Below the pieces are notes generated by a model. That model had not been told where the DNA came from, made no database searches, and saw nothing but the letters and a program-made list of their open reading frames with translations. This document shows, piece after piece, positions 1-14,100 of a stretch of DNA of 64,000 nt; within the stretch, counting starts at the first letter, position 1; every line of letters starts with the position of its first letter. Source of the DNA: Rhizomys pruinosus (lineage: Eukaryota; Chordata; Mammalia; Rodentia; Spalacidae); contig VZQC01003035.1 of NCBI GenBank assembly GCA_009823505.1, forward strand, positions 2,764,687 through 2,828,686, in the 5' to 3' direction. The position numbers and the translations under genes were made by a program.

Positions 1-3000
1 AAAATTGATAAGCCTGAGACAACCAGGACTGAGAATTTAGACATGTCTGAGACAACAGGGACTGAGAGAGTGGACATTCTGAAACAACTGGGACTGAGAA
101 TTTTTACATGCCTGAGACAACAGGGACAGAAACAGTTGACAGGTCTGATAATACTATGAATAAGAACGTGTTCAGGACTGAGACAATGAAGACTGAGAGA
201 GGCTACGTGTCTGTAACAACAGGGACTGAGACAGTAGATATATCTGAAACAATAGGGTGTAACACAGCGGACATGTTTGAAACAACAGTGACTGGGACAG
301 TGGAAATGTCTGACACAACACACATATACATTTGACAACAGGGTCAGAGACTATGGACAGGTCTGAGACAACACACATATCATTGAAGACAGGGTCTGAG
401 ACCATGGACATGTCTGAGACAACAGGTACGGAGAGAGTGGACACGTCTGAGACAACAGGGACTGAGACAGTGGACATGTGTGAGACAACACACATATCTG
501 TGAAGACAGGGTCTGAGACCATGGACATGTCTGAGAAAACAGGTAGGGAGACAGTGGACATGTTTGAAGCAACTGGGACTGAGACCGTGGACATGTTTGA
601 AACAACTGGGACTGAGACCATGCTCATGTCAGAGAGAACAGGGACTGAGACAGTGGACATGTATGAGACAACACACATATTTGAGAAAACAGGTTCTGAG
701 ACCATCAACATATCCGAAATAACAGGGACTGAGTCAGGGGACAAGTGTGAAACAACTGCAAATGAGACAGTGGTCATGTTGGAGACATCAGGGACTGGGA
801 CAGTAGACATGTCGGAAACAACACACATATCTGTGAAGCTAGGGTTGAGAACATCAACATATCTGAGACAACAGGTATGGAGACAATGGACATGTGTGAA
901 ACAACTGGGACTGAGATAGTGGTCATGTCAGAGACAACAGGGACAGAGACATTGGACATGTCCGAGACAACAGGGACTGAGACATTGGACATGTTTGAGA
1001 CAGCACAGATATTTGAGAAACCAGGGTCTGAGACCATTGACATATCTGAGACATCAGGGACTGTTACAGTGGACAAGTGGGAAAAAACTGCAACTGAGAC
1101 AGTGGTCATGACTGAGACAACAGGGATTGAGACAGTGGACATTTTGGAGATAACAGGGAAGAGACAGTTGACATGTCTGAGACAACACACATATTTGAGA
1201 AAGCAGGGTCAGAGACCATCCACATGTCTGAGACAACATGGACTGAGAAAGTAGACTTGTGTGAAGAAACTGCGTCTGAGAAAGTGATCATATCAGAGAT
1301 AACAGGGACTGAGAGAGTGGACATGTATGACACAACACACATATCTTAGACAAGAGGGTCACAGACCATGGACAAGTCTGAGACAACAGGCACTGAGACA
1401 GTGGACATGTGTGAAACATAAGGGAATTAGAAAGTGGACAAAGATGAGACAACAAAGACTAAGACAGTGGACATGAGTGAAACAACAGGGACTGGGACAG
1501 TGGACATGTCTGACACAACACACATATCTTAGACAACAGGGTCACAGACCACGGACAAGTCTGAGTCAACAGGCACTGAGACAGTGGACATATGTGAAAC
1601 AACAGGGACTGAGAAAGTGGACATGTCTGAGACAACAGGTACTGAGACCGTGGACACATCTGAGAAACAGGGTTTGAGAGAGCAGACATGTCCGAGACAA
1701 CAGAGACAGACAGTGGACATGTCTGACAAAACTGTGACTAAGTGCATGTTCAGGTCTGAGACAACGTGGACTGAGAAAGCCTACATGTCAGAAACAGCAC
1801 GGATTGAGGCAGTAGATATATCTGAACCAAGAGGGACTGAGAGAGTGGACATGTCTGAAACAACAGGGACTGAGTCAGTGGACATGTCTGAGACAAGAGG
1901 CAATGACACAGTGGATATGTATGTAACAACAGGGACTGGGACAGTGGACAATTCTGAGACAACAGATACAGAGACATTGGCCATGTAGGAATCAACTGCG
2001 AATAAGAGCGTGTTCATGTATGAGACAACGGGGACTGAGACAGTGGACATATCTGAGACAACAGCGACTGAGACAGTGAACAAGTCTGAAACAACAGGGA
2101 CTGAGACAGTAGATATATCAGAAACAACAGGGACTGAGACAGTAGATGTATCAGAAACAGCAGGGACTAAGACTGTGGATATGTTTGATACAACAGGGAC
2201 TGAGACAGTGGACATGTTTGAGACAGCACATATATTTGAGAAACCAGGGTCTGAGACCATCCACATGTCTGAGGCAACATGGACTGAGACAGTAGACTTG
2301 TGTGAAGAAACTGCATCTGAGACAGTGGTCATATCAGAGACAACAGGGACTGAGACAGTGGACATGTCTGAGACACACACATATATGCGAAAACAGGGTC
2401 TCCGACAATCTACATGTCTGAGAAAACAGGGAATGAGAAACTGGACATGTGTGAAAAAACTGCAACTGAGAGAGTCGTCATGTTTGAGAAAACAGGGTTC
2501 TAGCCAATGGAGCTGTTTCAGAAAATAGAGACTGAGACAGTTGACAAATCTTCGCCAGTGGATAAGTCCTGTCTGAGATGACATTGATTGAGACAGTGGA
2601 CACATATGAGACAACAGGGACTGAGACAGTGGACATGTATGAGACAACAGAGATTGATACAGTGGACATGTCTGAGACAACAGAGTCTGACACAGTGGAT
2701 ATGTATGAAAAAACAGGGACTGAGACAGTGGACAATTCTGAGACAACAGGGACTCAGACATCGGACATGTCTGAAACAACTGCAACTGAGAGCATGTTCA
2801 TGTCTGAGACAACGGGGACCGAGACAGTGGACATGTCTGAGACAACAGGGATTGACACAGTGGATGTGTCCGAAACAACAGCGAATGAGACAGTGCACAA
2901 GTCTGAGACAACAGGGACTGACACAGTGTACATATCTGATACAACTGCGACTAACAGGCTGTTTATGACTGAGACAATGTTGACTGAGACAGGCGACATT

Positions 3001-6000
3001 TCGAAAGGAACAGGGACTGAGACAGTACATGTATCAGAAACAGCAGGGACTAAAACTGTGGATATATTTGATACAACAGGGAATGAGACAGTTTACATGT
3101 TTGAGACAGCACAGATATTTGAGAAATCAGGGTCTGAGACCATCGACATATCTGAGGCAGCAGGGATTGTTACAGTGGACAAGTGGGAAACAACTGCAAC
3201 TGAGACAGTGGTCATGACTGAGACAACAGGGATTGAGACAGTGGACATATTGGAGATAACAGGGAAGAGACAGTTGACATGTCTGAGACAACACACATAT
3301 TTGAGAAAGCAGGGTCTGAGACCATCCACATGTCTGAGACAACATGAACTGAGACAGTAGACTTGTGTGAAGAAACTGTGTATGAGACAGTGGTCATTTC
3401 AGAGACAACAGGGACTGAGACAGTGGATATGTCTTAGAAAACAGGGACTGAGACAGTGGACATGTCTGAGAAACAGGGTTCGAGAGAGCGGACATGTCTG
3501 AGACAACAGAGACAGACAGTGGACATGTCTGATACAACTGCGACTAAGAGCGTGTTCAGGTCTGAGACAACAGGGAACGAGAAAGGCTACATGTCTGAAA
3601 CAACAGGGACTGAGACAGTAGATATATCTGAAACAACAGGGACTGAGACAGTGGATATTTCTGAGACAACAGGGACTGAGACAGTTGACATGTGTTAGAC
3701 AACAGGGAATGAAAATTTGGATATGTCTGAGACAACTGGACAGAGATTTTGGACATTTCTGAGACAACAGGGACAGAGACAGTGGACATGTCTGACACAA
3801 CACACATATGTTAGACAAGAGGGTCACAGACCATGGACAAGTCTAAGACAACAGGCACTGAGACAGTGCACATGTGTGAACCATCAGGGAATTAGAGAGT
3901 GGAAAAAGATGAGACAACAAGGACTAAGACAGTGGACATGTCTGAAACAACAGGGACTGGGACAGTAGACATGTCTGACACAACACACATATCTAAGACA
4001 ACAGGGTCCCAGACCACGGACAAGTCTGAGGCAACAGGCACTGAGACAGTGGATATGTGTGAAACAACATGGTCTGAGACAGTGGACATGTCTGAGACAA
4101 CAGGCACTGAGACAGTGGACATGTGTGAAACAACAGGGACTGAGAAAGTGGACATGTCTGAGACAACAGGTACTGAGACAGTGGACATATCTGAGAAACA
4201 GGGTTCAAGAGAGCAGACATGTCTGAGACAACAGAGACAGACAGTGGACAGTCTGGCACAACTGCGACTAAGTGCGTGTTCAGGTCTGAGACAACATGGA
4301 CTGAGAAAGGCTACATGTCTGAATCAACACGGATTGAGGCAGTAGATATATCTGAAACAAGAGGGACTCAGAGAATGGACATGTCTGTGACAACAGTGAA
4401 TGAGACAGTGGACACATCTGAGAAACAGGGTTCGAGAGAGCAGACATGTCTGAGACAACAGAGACAGACAGTGGACATGTCTGACACAACTGCGACTAAG
4501 TGCGTGTTCAGGTCTGAGACAACGTGGACTGAGAAAGGCTACATGTCTGAAACACCACGGATTGAGACAGTAGATATATGTGAAACAAGAGGGACTGAGA
4601 GAGTGGACATGTCTGAGACAACAGGGACTGAATCAGTGGACATGTCTGAGACAACAGGCAATGAAAGAGTGGATATGTATGTAACAACAGGAACTCAGAC
4701 AGTGGACAATTCTGAGACAACAGATACAGAGACATTGGCCATGTAAGAAACAAGTGCAAATAAGAGCGTGTTCATGTATGAGACAACAGGGACTGAGACA
4801 GTGACATATCTGAGACAACAGCGACTGAGACAGTGGACAAGTCTGAAACAACAGGGACTGAGACAGTGGACATGTCTGAGTCAACTGTGACTAAGAACGT
4901 GTTCATGTCTGAGACAATGGGGACTGAGACAGTAGATATATCTGAGACAACAGGGACTGAGATAGTGGACATTTCTGAGACAACAGGGACTGACACAGTT
5001 GACATGTCTTAGACAACAGGGAATGAAAAGTGGATATGTCTGAGACAAACTGGACTGAGACTTTGGACATGTGTGAGACAACAGGGACTGAGACAGTGGA
5101 CATGTCTGACACAACACACATATCTTAGACAAGAGGGTCCCAGACCATGGACAAGTCTGAGAAAACAGGCACTGAGACAGTGGACATGTGTGAAACATCA
5201 GGAAATTAGACAGTGGACAAAGATGAGACAACAAGGACTAAGACAGTGAACATATCTGAAACAACAAGGACTGGGACAGTGGACATGTCTGACACAACAC
5301 ACATATCTTAGACAACAGGGCCACAGACTGTGAACAAGTCTGAGGCTACAGGCACTGAGACAGTGGATATGTGTGAAACAACAGGGTCTGAGACAGTGGA
5401 CATGTCTGAGACAACAGGCACTGAGACAGTGGACATGTGTGAAACAACAGGGACTGAGAAAGTGGACATGTCTGAGACAACATGTACTGAGACAGCGGAC
5501 ACATCTGAGAAACAGGGTTTGAGAGAGCAGATATGTCTGAGACAACAGAGACAGACAGTGGACATGTCTGACACAACTGCGAATAAGTGCGTGTTCAGGT
5601 CTGACACAACGTGGACTGAGAAAGCCTACATGTCTGAAACAACACGGATTGAGGCAGTAGATATATCTGAACCAAGAGGGACTGAGAGAGTGGACATGTC
5701 TGAAACAACATGGACTGAGTCAGTGGACATGTCTGAGACAACACGGAATGACACAGTGGATATGTATGTAACTACAGGGACTGATACAGTGGACAATTCT
5801 GAGACAACAGATACAGAGTCATTGGCCATGTATGAAACAACTGTGAGTAAGAGCGTGTTCATGTATGAGACAACTGGGACTGAGAGAGTGGACATATCTG
5901 AGACAACAACGACTGAGACAGTGGACAAGTCTGAAACAACATGGACTGAGACAGTGGACATGTCTGATTCAACTGTGACAGCGTGTTCATGTCTGATACA

Positions 6001-9000
6001 ATGGGGACTGAGACAGGCTACATTTCAGAAAGAACAGGGACTGAGACAGTAGATATATTAGAAACAGCACGACTGAGACTGTGAGACAAGAGTGACTGAG
6101 AAGGTGAACATATCTGAGAAAACAAGAAATGATACACTGGACATGTCTGAGACAAGAGGGACTGAGACATTGGACATGTCTGATACAACTGCGATGAAGA
6201 GCATGTTCAGGTCTGAGACGACAAGGAGTGAGACAGCTGATATTTCTGAAACAACAGAGACTGAGACAGTGGATTTGTCTGAGACAAGAGGGACTGACAC
6301 AGTGGATATGTCTTAAACAACAGGGACTCTGACTGTGGACAAGCGTGAGACAACAGGAACTGAGAGATTGGACATGTCTAATACAACTGTGTATAAGTGT
6401 GTGTTCATGTCTGAGACAACGGGGACTGAGACAGGTGACATTTCTGAAACAACAGGGACTGAGACAGTAGATATATCAGAAACAGCAGGGAATGAGACCA
6501 TGGACATGTCTTAGACAACAGGGACTGAGACAGTGAATGTGTCTGAGACAACACACATATATGCGAAAACAGGGTCTCAGACAATCTACATGTCTGAGAA
6601 AACAGGGAATGAGACAGTGGACATGTGTGAAAAAACTGCAACTGAGAGAGTATTCATGTTTGAGAAAACAGGGTTATAGCCAATGGAGCTGTCTGAGAAA
6701 ATAGAGACTGAGACAGTTGACAAACCTTCGCCAGTGGACAAGTCCTATCTGAGATGACATTGACTGAGAAAGTGGACACATATGAGACAACAGGGACTGA
6801 GACAGTGGACATGTCTGAGACAACAGTGACTGACACAGTGGATATGTATGAAAAAACAGGGACTGAGACAGTGGACAATTCTGAGACAACAGGGACTCAG
6901 ACATCGGACATGTCTGAAACAACTGTGACTAAGAGCGTGTTCATGTCTGAGACAACGGGGACCGAGACAGTGGACATGTCTGAGACAACAGGGACTGACA
7001 CAGTGCATATGTCTGAGACAGTGCACAAGTCTGAGACAACAGGGACTGACACAGTGTACATGTCTGATACAACTGCGACTAACAGGGTGTTCATGTCTGA
7101 GACAATGGGGACTGAGAACGGCGACATTTCAAGAGGAACAGGGACTGAGACAGTAGATGTATCAGAAACAGCAGGGATTAAGACTGTGGATATGTCTGAT
7201 ACAACAGGGCCTGAGACAGTGGATTTGTCTGAGACAACAAGTAATGATAGAGTGGACACTTATGTGACAAGGGTGACTGAGGCAGTGGCCATGTCTGATA
7301 CAACTGTGACTAACAGCGTGTTCATGTCTTAGATGACGGGGAGTATGACAGGAGACATTTCTGAAACAACGGGGACTGAAACAGTGGATTTGTCTGAGAC
7401 AACATGGACTGACACAGTGGATATGTCTTAAACAACAGGGATTTTGACTGTGTATAAGTGTGAGACAACAGGGACTGAGACAGTGGACATGTCAGATAAA
7501 ACTGTGACTCAGAGTGTGTTCATGTCTGAGACAACGGGGACTGAGACAGGAGACATTGCTGAAGCAACAGGGACTGAGAAAGTAGATATATCAGAAACAG
7601 CAGTGAATGAGACCTGAGACCGTGGTCATGTCTGAGACAACAGGGACTGAGTCAGAGCACACGTCTGAGAAAACAGTGTTCAAGACAGCATACATGTCTG
7701 GGACAACAGAGACTTACAGTGGACATGTCTGATATAACTGCGACTAAGAGCGGGTTCAGGTCTGACACAATGGGGACTGAGAAAAGCTACATGCCTGAAA
7801 CAACAGGGACTGAGACAGTAGATATATCTGAAACAACAGGGACTGACACGGTGGACATGTCTGAGATGACAGGGACTGAGACATTCGATCTCTCTTAGAC
7901 AACAGGGACTGACAGAGTGGATATGTCAGAGACAAACTGGACTGAGACTTTGGACATGTCTGAGACAACAGGGACTGATACAGTGGACGTATATAAAATA
8001 ACTGGGACTAAAATTGTCTTCAGGTCTGATACAAGGGGGACTGAGACAGTCTACATGTGAGAAACAACAGGGACTTAGACAGTAGATATATCGGAAACAA
8101 CTGGGACTGAGACCTTGGACATGCCTGAGACAACAGGGCACCAGCCATTGGACATGTCTAAGATTACAGGGACTCAGACACAGGACATATCTGAGACAAC
8201 CAGGACTGAGATTTTGGACATGTCTGAGCGAACAGGTACTGAGAAAGTGGACATGTCTGAGAATACAGGCACTGAGACAGTGGACATGTGTGAAACAACA
8301 GGGAATGAGACAGTGGACATGTCTGAGACAACAGCAACTGAGACAGTGGACTCATCACGGTGAACAGGGTTTGAGACAATGGACGTGTATGAGACAATAT
8401 CAACTGAGACAGTAGACATGTCTGATACATCTGTGACTAAGAGCGTGTTCATGTCTGAAACAATGGGGCCTGAGATAGGCAACATTTCTTAAAGAACATG
8501 GACAGAGATAGTAGATATATCAGAGACAGCAGTGACTGAGACTGTGGATATGTCTGAGACAACAGGGACTGAGACAGTGGACATGCCTGAGACAACAAGG
8601 AATGATACAGTGGACATGTCTGAGACAACAGGGACTGAGGCAATGGACCTGTCTGATACAACTGTGACAAAGAGCATGTTCATTTCTGAGACGACTTGGA
8701 GTGTGACAGGTGACATTTCTGAAACAACAAGGACTGTGATAGTGGATATAACTGAAACAACAGGGACTGACTCAGTGGATATGGCTGAGTCAACCGGGAC
8801 TGAGACTTTGGACATGTCTGAGACAACAGGGACTGAGACACTGGACATGTCTGATAAATCTGCAAGTAAGATCATGTTAAGGTCTGAGACAACGGGGAAT
8901 GAGAGAGTCTACATGTCTGAAACAACAGGGGCTGAGTCAGTAGATATATCTGAAACAACAGGGACTGAGACTTTGGACAATTCTGAGTCAACAGGCACTG

Positions 9001-9025
9001 ACACAGCGGACATGTTGACTTTCTC
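1..9025 (+). repeat. 33-bp satellite array, segment 1
   Basis: Head-to-tail array of the 33-bp unit, which is made of a 15-bp half CTGAGACAACAGGGA and an 18-bp half CTGAGACAGTGGACATGT. Diverged units recur in order. One is a block with AAACAGGGTTCGAGAGAGC followed by a GACTAAGTGCGTGTTCAGG unit, seen near 1665, 3470, 4200, 4430 and 5510. Another is a block around 2360-3200 that recurs at about 6533-7330. Anchor elements (TTCGCCAGTGGACAAGTCC type) lie at 2550-2580 and 6726-6757. The many open frames on both strands follow from a period of 11 codons with few stops, and I see no sign of a gene. The left edge is cut by the window. The repeat nature is certain; the satellite family name is not known to me. 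Confidence 0.95.
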
Positions 9026-9043
9026 CCACACTCACACTCAGAA

Positions 9044-9073
<30 letters not shown>
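9026..9073 (+). repeat. CA microsatellite of spacer copy 1
   Basis: Imperfect CACACT run turning into pure CA, directly after the lead-in ATGTTGACTTTCTCCCACAC and directly before the non-satellite spacer. The same order recurs in the other spacer copies, so the CA tract belongs to the composite unit and is not an independent microsatellite. Confidence 0.93.
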
Positions 9074-9074
<1 letters not shown>

Positions 9075-9420
9075 GATGAACTGGGCATATAGGGTGATCA
9101 CAAACATTCTACTTTTTCCTGACCAGTGTCACTTTTGTGTCTCTGTGCAAAAGGTCTAGATATGATGGGCTAGAGGGAACACCCTGCGTCTCCAGAAGTT
9201 TCCAAACACTGAATTCCTGTGTGTTCTGGGGCCTGAGCCTCCAGAAGGCCGCAAGCAGCAAAGCAACATCCTGCTCAGTCCAGTCTTTCAAAAAAAGTGT
9301 CATGTTTCAGGTTGCCACTGGACTCTAGTTGCTGGTAACCAGGATTCTGTGTTCTTTTTAGACTGATGTCATAAAGGTGAGGTCACTTCCTGGGGTCCTC
9401 TGAACCTAGCCTCTTCCTCA
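9074..9420 (+). repeat. Non-satellite spacer, copy 1 (full length)
   Basis: A 347-bp segment unrelated to the 33-bp unit, starting TGATGAACTGGG and ending CCTAGCCTCTTCCTCA, after which the satellite resumes with CTGAGAAAACAGGGA. It aligns by eye over its full length with the copies at 16131, 28195, 45705, 53619 and 60210. It holds a minus-strand frame at 9109-9303 (core WTEQDVALLLAAFWRLRPQ) and a plus-strand frame at 9137-9328; both recur in other copies. I do not recognise a protein family in either frame. It may derive from an older single-copy sequence captured by the satellite. Confidence 0.9.
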
Positions 9421-10771
9421 CTGAGAAAACAGGGACCGAGACAGTGGACTCATCTTAGACAACCAGGACTGAGACAGTGGAAATATTTGAGAAAACAGGT
9501 ATTGAGACCTTGTACATGTCAGAGACATCAGGGAATCAGACAATTGACATGTCTGAGACTGCAGGGATTCAGACACAGGACATATCTGAGACAACTGGGA
9601 CTGAGACTTTGGACATGTCTGAGAGAACAGGGACTGAGCCAGTGTACATGTCTGAGACAACAGACACTGAGAAATAGAACATGTATGAAACAACAGGGAA
9701 TGAGACAGTGGACATGTCTGAAACAAATGTGACTAAGATCGTGTTCAAGTCTGAGACAACGGGGATTGAGTCAGCCTACATGTCTGAAACAACAGGGACT
9801 GAGGCAGTAGATATATGTGAAACAAGAGGGACTGAGAGAGTGGACATGTCTGAAACAACACAAATATCTTTGAAGACAGGGTCTGAGACCATGGACATGT
9901 CTGAGACAACATGTACGGAGACAGTGGACATGTCTGAGACAACAGGGACTGAGACAGTGGACATGTCTGAGACAACACACATATCTGTGAAGACAGGGTC
10001 TGAGACCATCGACATGTCTGAGACAACAGGTACGGAGACAGTGGACATGTGTGAAACAACTGGGAGTGAGACAGTGGTCTTGTCGGAGACAACAGGTACT
10101 GAGACGTTGGACTTGTCATAGACAACAGGGACTGAGACAGTGGACATGTCTGAGACAACACACATATTTGAGCAAGCAGGTGCTGAGACCATTGACATAT
10201 CCGACACAACAGGGACTGAGACAGTTGACAAGTGTGATACAACTGCAACTGACACAGTGCTCATGTTGGAGACAACAGGGATTAGACAGTTGACATGTCT
10301 TAGACAACACACATATTTGAGAAAGCAGGGTCTGAGACCATTGACATGCCTGAGACAACAGGGACTGAGACAGTGGACATGTGTGAAGCAACTGCAAGTG
10401 AGACACTGGTCACGTCACAGACAACAGGAACTGAGACAATGGACAAGTTGGAGACAACAGTTACTGAGAATGTGGACATGTCTGAGACAACAAGGACTTA
10501 GAGCGTTGACATATCTAAGACAATCTGGAGGCAGACAGGGGACATGTCTGAAACAACAGGGACAGAGACAGTAGATATATCTGAAACAACAGGGACTGAG
10601 ACAGTGGATATGTCTGAGACTACAGGGACTGAGATAACGTACATGTGTGAGACAACAGGGACTGAGAAAGTGGATATATCTGAGACAATAGGGTTCAAGA
10701 CAGTGGATAAGTCTGAGACAACAGAGACAGAGACAGTTGATATGTCTGAGACAGTGGACGTGTTGACTTTC
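9421..10771 (+). repeat. 33-bp satellite array, segment 2
   Basis: About 1.35 kb of the same satellite between two spacer copies. It opens with the typical post-spacer block: GAGACTGCAGGGATTCAGAC near 9554, then an ACTTTGGACATGTCTGAGAG unit near 9605. It ends with the pre-spacer lead-in GTGTTGACTTTCTC near 10760. Two units carry the ACACACATATCTGTGAAGAC variant. No anchor element is seen, so this is a short array flavour; segments 4 and 13 have almost the same length and ending. Confidence 0.94.
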
Positions 10772-10786
10772 TCACACACAAACACT

Positions 10787-10818
<32 letters not shown>

Positions 10819-10827
10819 CACACACTC
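10772..10827 (+). repeat. CA microsatellite of spacer copy 2
   Basis: CA-rich run with AAACA interruptions between the lead-in TGTTGACTTTCTC and the spacer start. Confidence 0.93.
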
Positions 10828-11154
10828 TGATGAACTGGGTATATCAGGGAATCACAAGCATTCTACTTTGGACTCTCCACTGTCACTTGTGTGTCCCCGT
10901 GGGAAAATGGGCACAACCTGCTTCTCCAGATGTTTCCAAACAATGGATTACTGGGTCTTCTGGGGCCTGAGCCTCCAGAAGGCCGAAAGCAGCAAAGCAA
11001 CATCCTACTTAGTCCAGTCTTTCAAGACAAGTGAGGTGTTTCAGTTTGCCACAGGCCTGTAGTTGCTGGTAACAAGGATTCTGAGTTCTTTTGGGAATGA
11101 TGTCAAAAAGGAGAGGTCACATCCTGGGGTACTCTGACCCTAGCCTCTTCCTGA
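10828..11154 (+). repeat. Non-satellite spacer, copy 2 (internal deletion)
   Basis: About 327 bp and clearly the same spacer, but missing roughly 20 bp that in other copies reads CAGATATGATGGGCTAGAG, after GGGAAAATGG. The plus-strand frame ending in VFQFATGL stays open and is continuous with the satellite frame upstream (10544-11062), so the deletion and CA length happen to keep phase. Confidence 0.88.
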
Positions 11155-14100
11155 CTAAGAAAACAGGGACTGAGGAACTGGACATGTCTGAGACAACAGG
11201 GACTAAGACTGTGGACATGTCTGAAACAAGAGGGACAGGGGCAGTGGACATGTCTCACACAACACACATATCTTAGACAACAGGGTCAGAGAACATGGAC
11301 ATGTTTGAGACAACAGGAACAGAGAGAGTGGATATGTGTCAAACAACAGGGTCTCAGACAGTGGACATGTCTGAGACAACAGGGACTGAGACAGTGGGCA
11401 CGTTTGAGAAACAGGGTTCGAGACAGCGGACATGTCTGAGACAACAGAGACAGACAGTGGACATGTCTGATAAACTGGGACTAAGAGCGTGTTCAGGTCT
11501 GAGACAATGGGGATTTAGACAGGCTACATGTCTGAAACAACAGGGACTGAGACAGTAGATATATGTGAAACAACAGGGACTGAGACAGTGGACATTTCTG
11601 AGAAAATAGTTACTGACACAGTGGATATGTCTGAGAAAACAGTGACTGTGACAGTGGACAAGTCTGAGACAACAAGGACTGAGACAGTGGACATGTCTGG
11701 TACAACTGCCACTAAGAGCGTGTTCATGTCTGAGACAATGGGGACTGAGACAGGCTACATTTCAGAAAGAACAGGGACTGAGAAAGTAGATATATCAGAA
11801 AGAGCAGGGACTGAGTCTGTGGATATGTCTGAGACAACAGGTACTGAGACAGTGGACATGTCTGAGACAGCAACGAATGATACAGTGGACATGTCTGAGA
11901 CAGCAGGGACTGAGACAGTGGACATGATTGAGACAACACACATATCTGTGTAAACAGGGTCTTAGACAATTTGCATGTCTGAGACAACAGGAAATGAGAC
12001 AGTGGACATGTGTGAAACAACTGCGACTGAGACAGTAGTCATGTCTGAGACAACAGGGTTCTAGACAATGGAGCTATCTGAGACAATAGAGACTGAGACA
12101 GTAACATATCTTAGCCAGTGGACAAGTCATGTCTGAAATGACAGCAACTGAGAGAGAGAGGACACATATGAGACAACAGGGACTGAGACAGTGGACATGT
12201 CTGAGACAACAGGGACTGACACAGAGGATATGTATGAAACAACAGGGACTGAGACCGTGGACAATTCTGAGACAATAGGGACTGAGACATCGGACATGTC
12301 TGAAACAACTGTGACTAAGAGCGTGTTCATGTCTGAGACAAAGGGGACTGATACAGTGGACATATCTGTGACAACAGGGACTGAGACAGTTGATATGTCT
12401 GAAACAACAGCGACTGAGACAGTTGACAAGTCTGTGACAACAGGGACTGAGACAGTGTACATGTCTGATACAACTGCGACTAACAGGGTGTTCATGTCTG
12501 ACACAATGGGGACTGAGACAGGTGACATTTCTGAAAGAACAGGGACTGAGAAAGTAGATGTATCAGAAAGAGCAGGGACTGAGAAGGTGGATATGTCTGA
12601 GACAACAGGGACTGAGACAGTGGACATGTCTGAGACAACAGGGAATGATACTGTGGACATGTATGAGACAACGGGGACTGAGACAGTGGATATGTCTGAT
12701 ACAACTGCGACTAAGTGTGTGTTCATGTTTGAAACAATGGGAAGTGAGAAAGGCGACATTTCTGAAACAACAGGGACTGAGACAGTGGATTTGTCTGAGA
12801 CAACAGGGACTGACACAGTGGATATGTCTCAAACAACAGGGACTGAGACTGTGGAAATGTGTGAGACAACAGGGACTGAAACATTGGACATGTCTGATAA
12901 AACTGCGAATAAGACTGTGTTCATGTCTGAGACAATGGGGAATGAGACAGGCGACATTGCTGAAACAACAGGGAATGAGACAGTAGATATATCAGAAACA
13001 GCAGGGAATGAGACCGTGGTCATATCTGAGACAACAGGGTTCGAGAGAGTGGACATGTCTGAGACAAAAGAGACATACAGTGGACATGTCTCATACAACT
13101 GTGACTAAGAGTGGGTTCAGGTCTGTGACTACAGGGACTGAGAAAGGCTACATGTCTGAAACAACAGGAACTGACAGTGTAGATATATCTGAAACAACAG
13201 GAACTGAGACTGTGGCCATGTCTTAGACAACAGGGACTGAAACTGTGGACATGTATTAGACAACAGGGATTGACAAATTGGATATGTCTGAGACAAAATG
13301 TACTGAGAAATTGGGCATGTCTGAGACAACAGGGACTGAGTGTACGTATCTGACACAACTGTGACTAAATTCGTGTTCAGGTCTGATATAAGGGGGCCTG
13401 AGATAGGCTACATGTGTGAAACAACAGGGACTGAAACAGTAGACATATCTGAAACTACTGGGACTTAGACCTTGGACATGTCTGAGACAGCCGGGCATCA
13501 GATATTGGACATGTCTAAGACTACAGGGACTCAGACACTGGACATATCTGAGACAACCAGGACTGAGACTTTGGACATGTCTGAGAGAACAAGGACTGAG
13601 AAAGTGGACATGTCTGAGAAAATGGGCACTGAGACCGTGGACATGTGTGAAACAACAGGGAATGAGACAGTGGACATGTCTGTGAGACCAGGTACAGAAT
13701 CAGTGGACTCGTCTGAGCCAACAGGGACTGAGACAGTGGACAAGTATGAGACAACAGGGACGGACACAGTGGATATTTATGAAACAGCGACTGAGACAGT
13801 GGACAATTCTGAGACAATAGGGCCTGAGACATTGGACATATCTGAAACAACTGCGACTAAGAGCGTGTTCATGTCTGAGACAACAGGGACTGAGACAGTG
13901 GACATTTCTGAGACAACAGGGACTGAGACAGTTGACATGTCTTAGACAACAGGGAATGACAAGTTGGATATGTCTGAGACAAACTGGACTGAGACAGTGG
14001 AGAATTCTGAGACAACAGGGACTGAGACAATGGACATGTCTGATACAACTGCCACTAAGAGTGTGTTCATGTCTGAGACAACAGGGTGTGAGACAGGCGA

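Noticed and set aside
1..9025. CRISPR-like direct repeats
   Set aside because: The units are contiguous 33-bp tandem repeats without unique spacers, in a rodent sequence with SINE and CA microsatellites, and no cas genes are present.
12191..13108. 305-codon plus-strand Thr/Glu-rich frame resembling a mucin-like or phospho-repeat protein
   Set aside because: It is pure satellite; sister arrays have stops at the equivalent places, and no signal peptide, splice site or flanking exon is visible.
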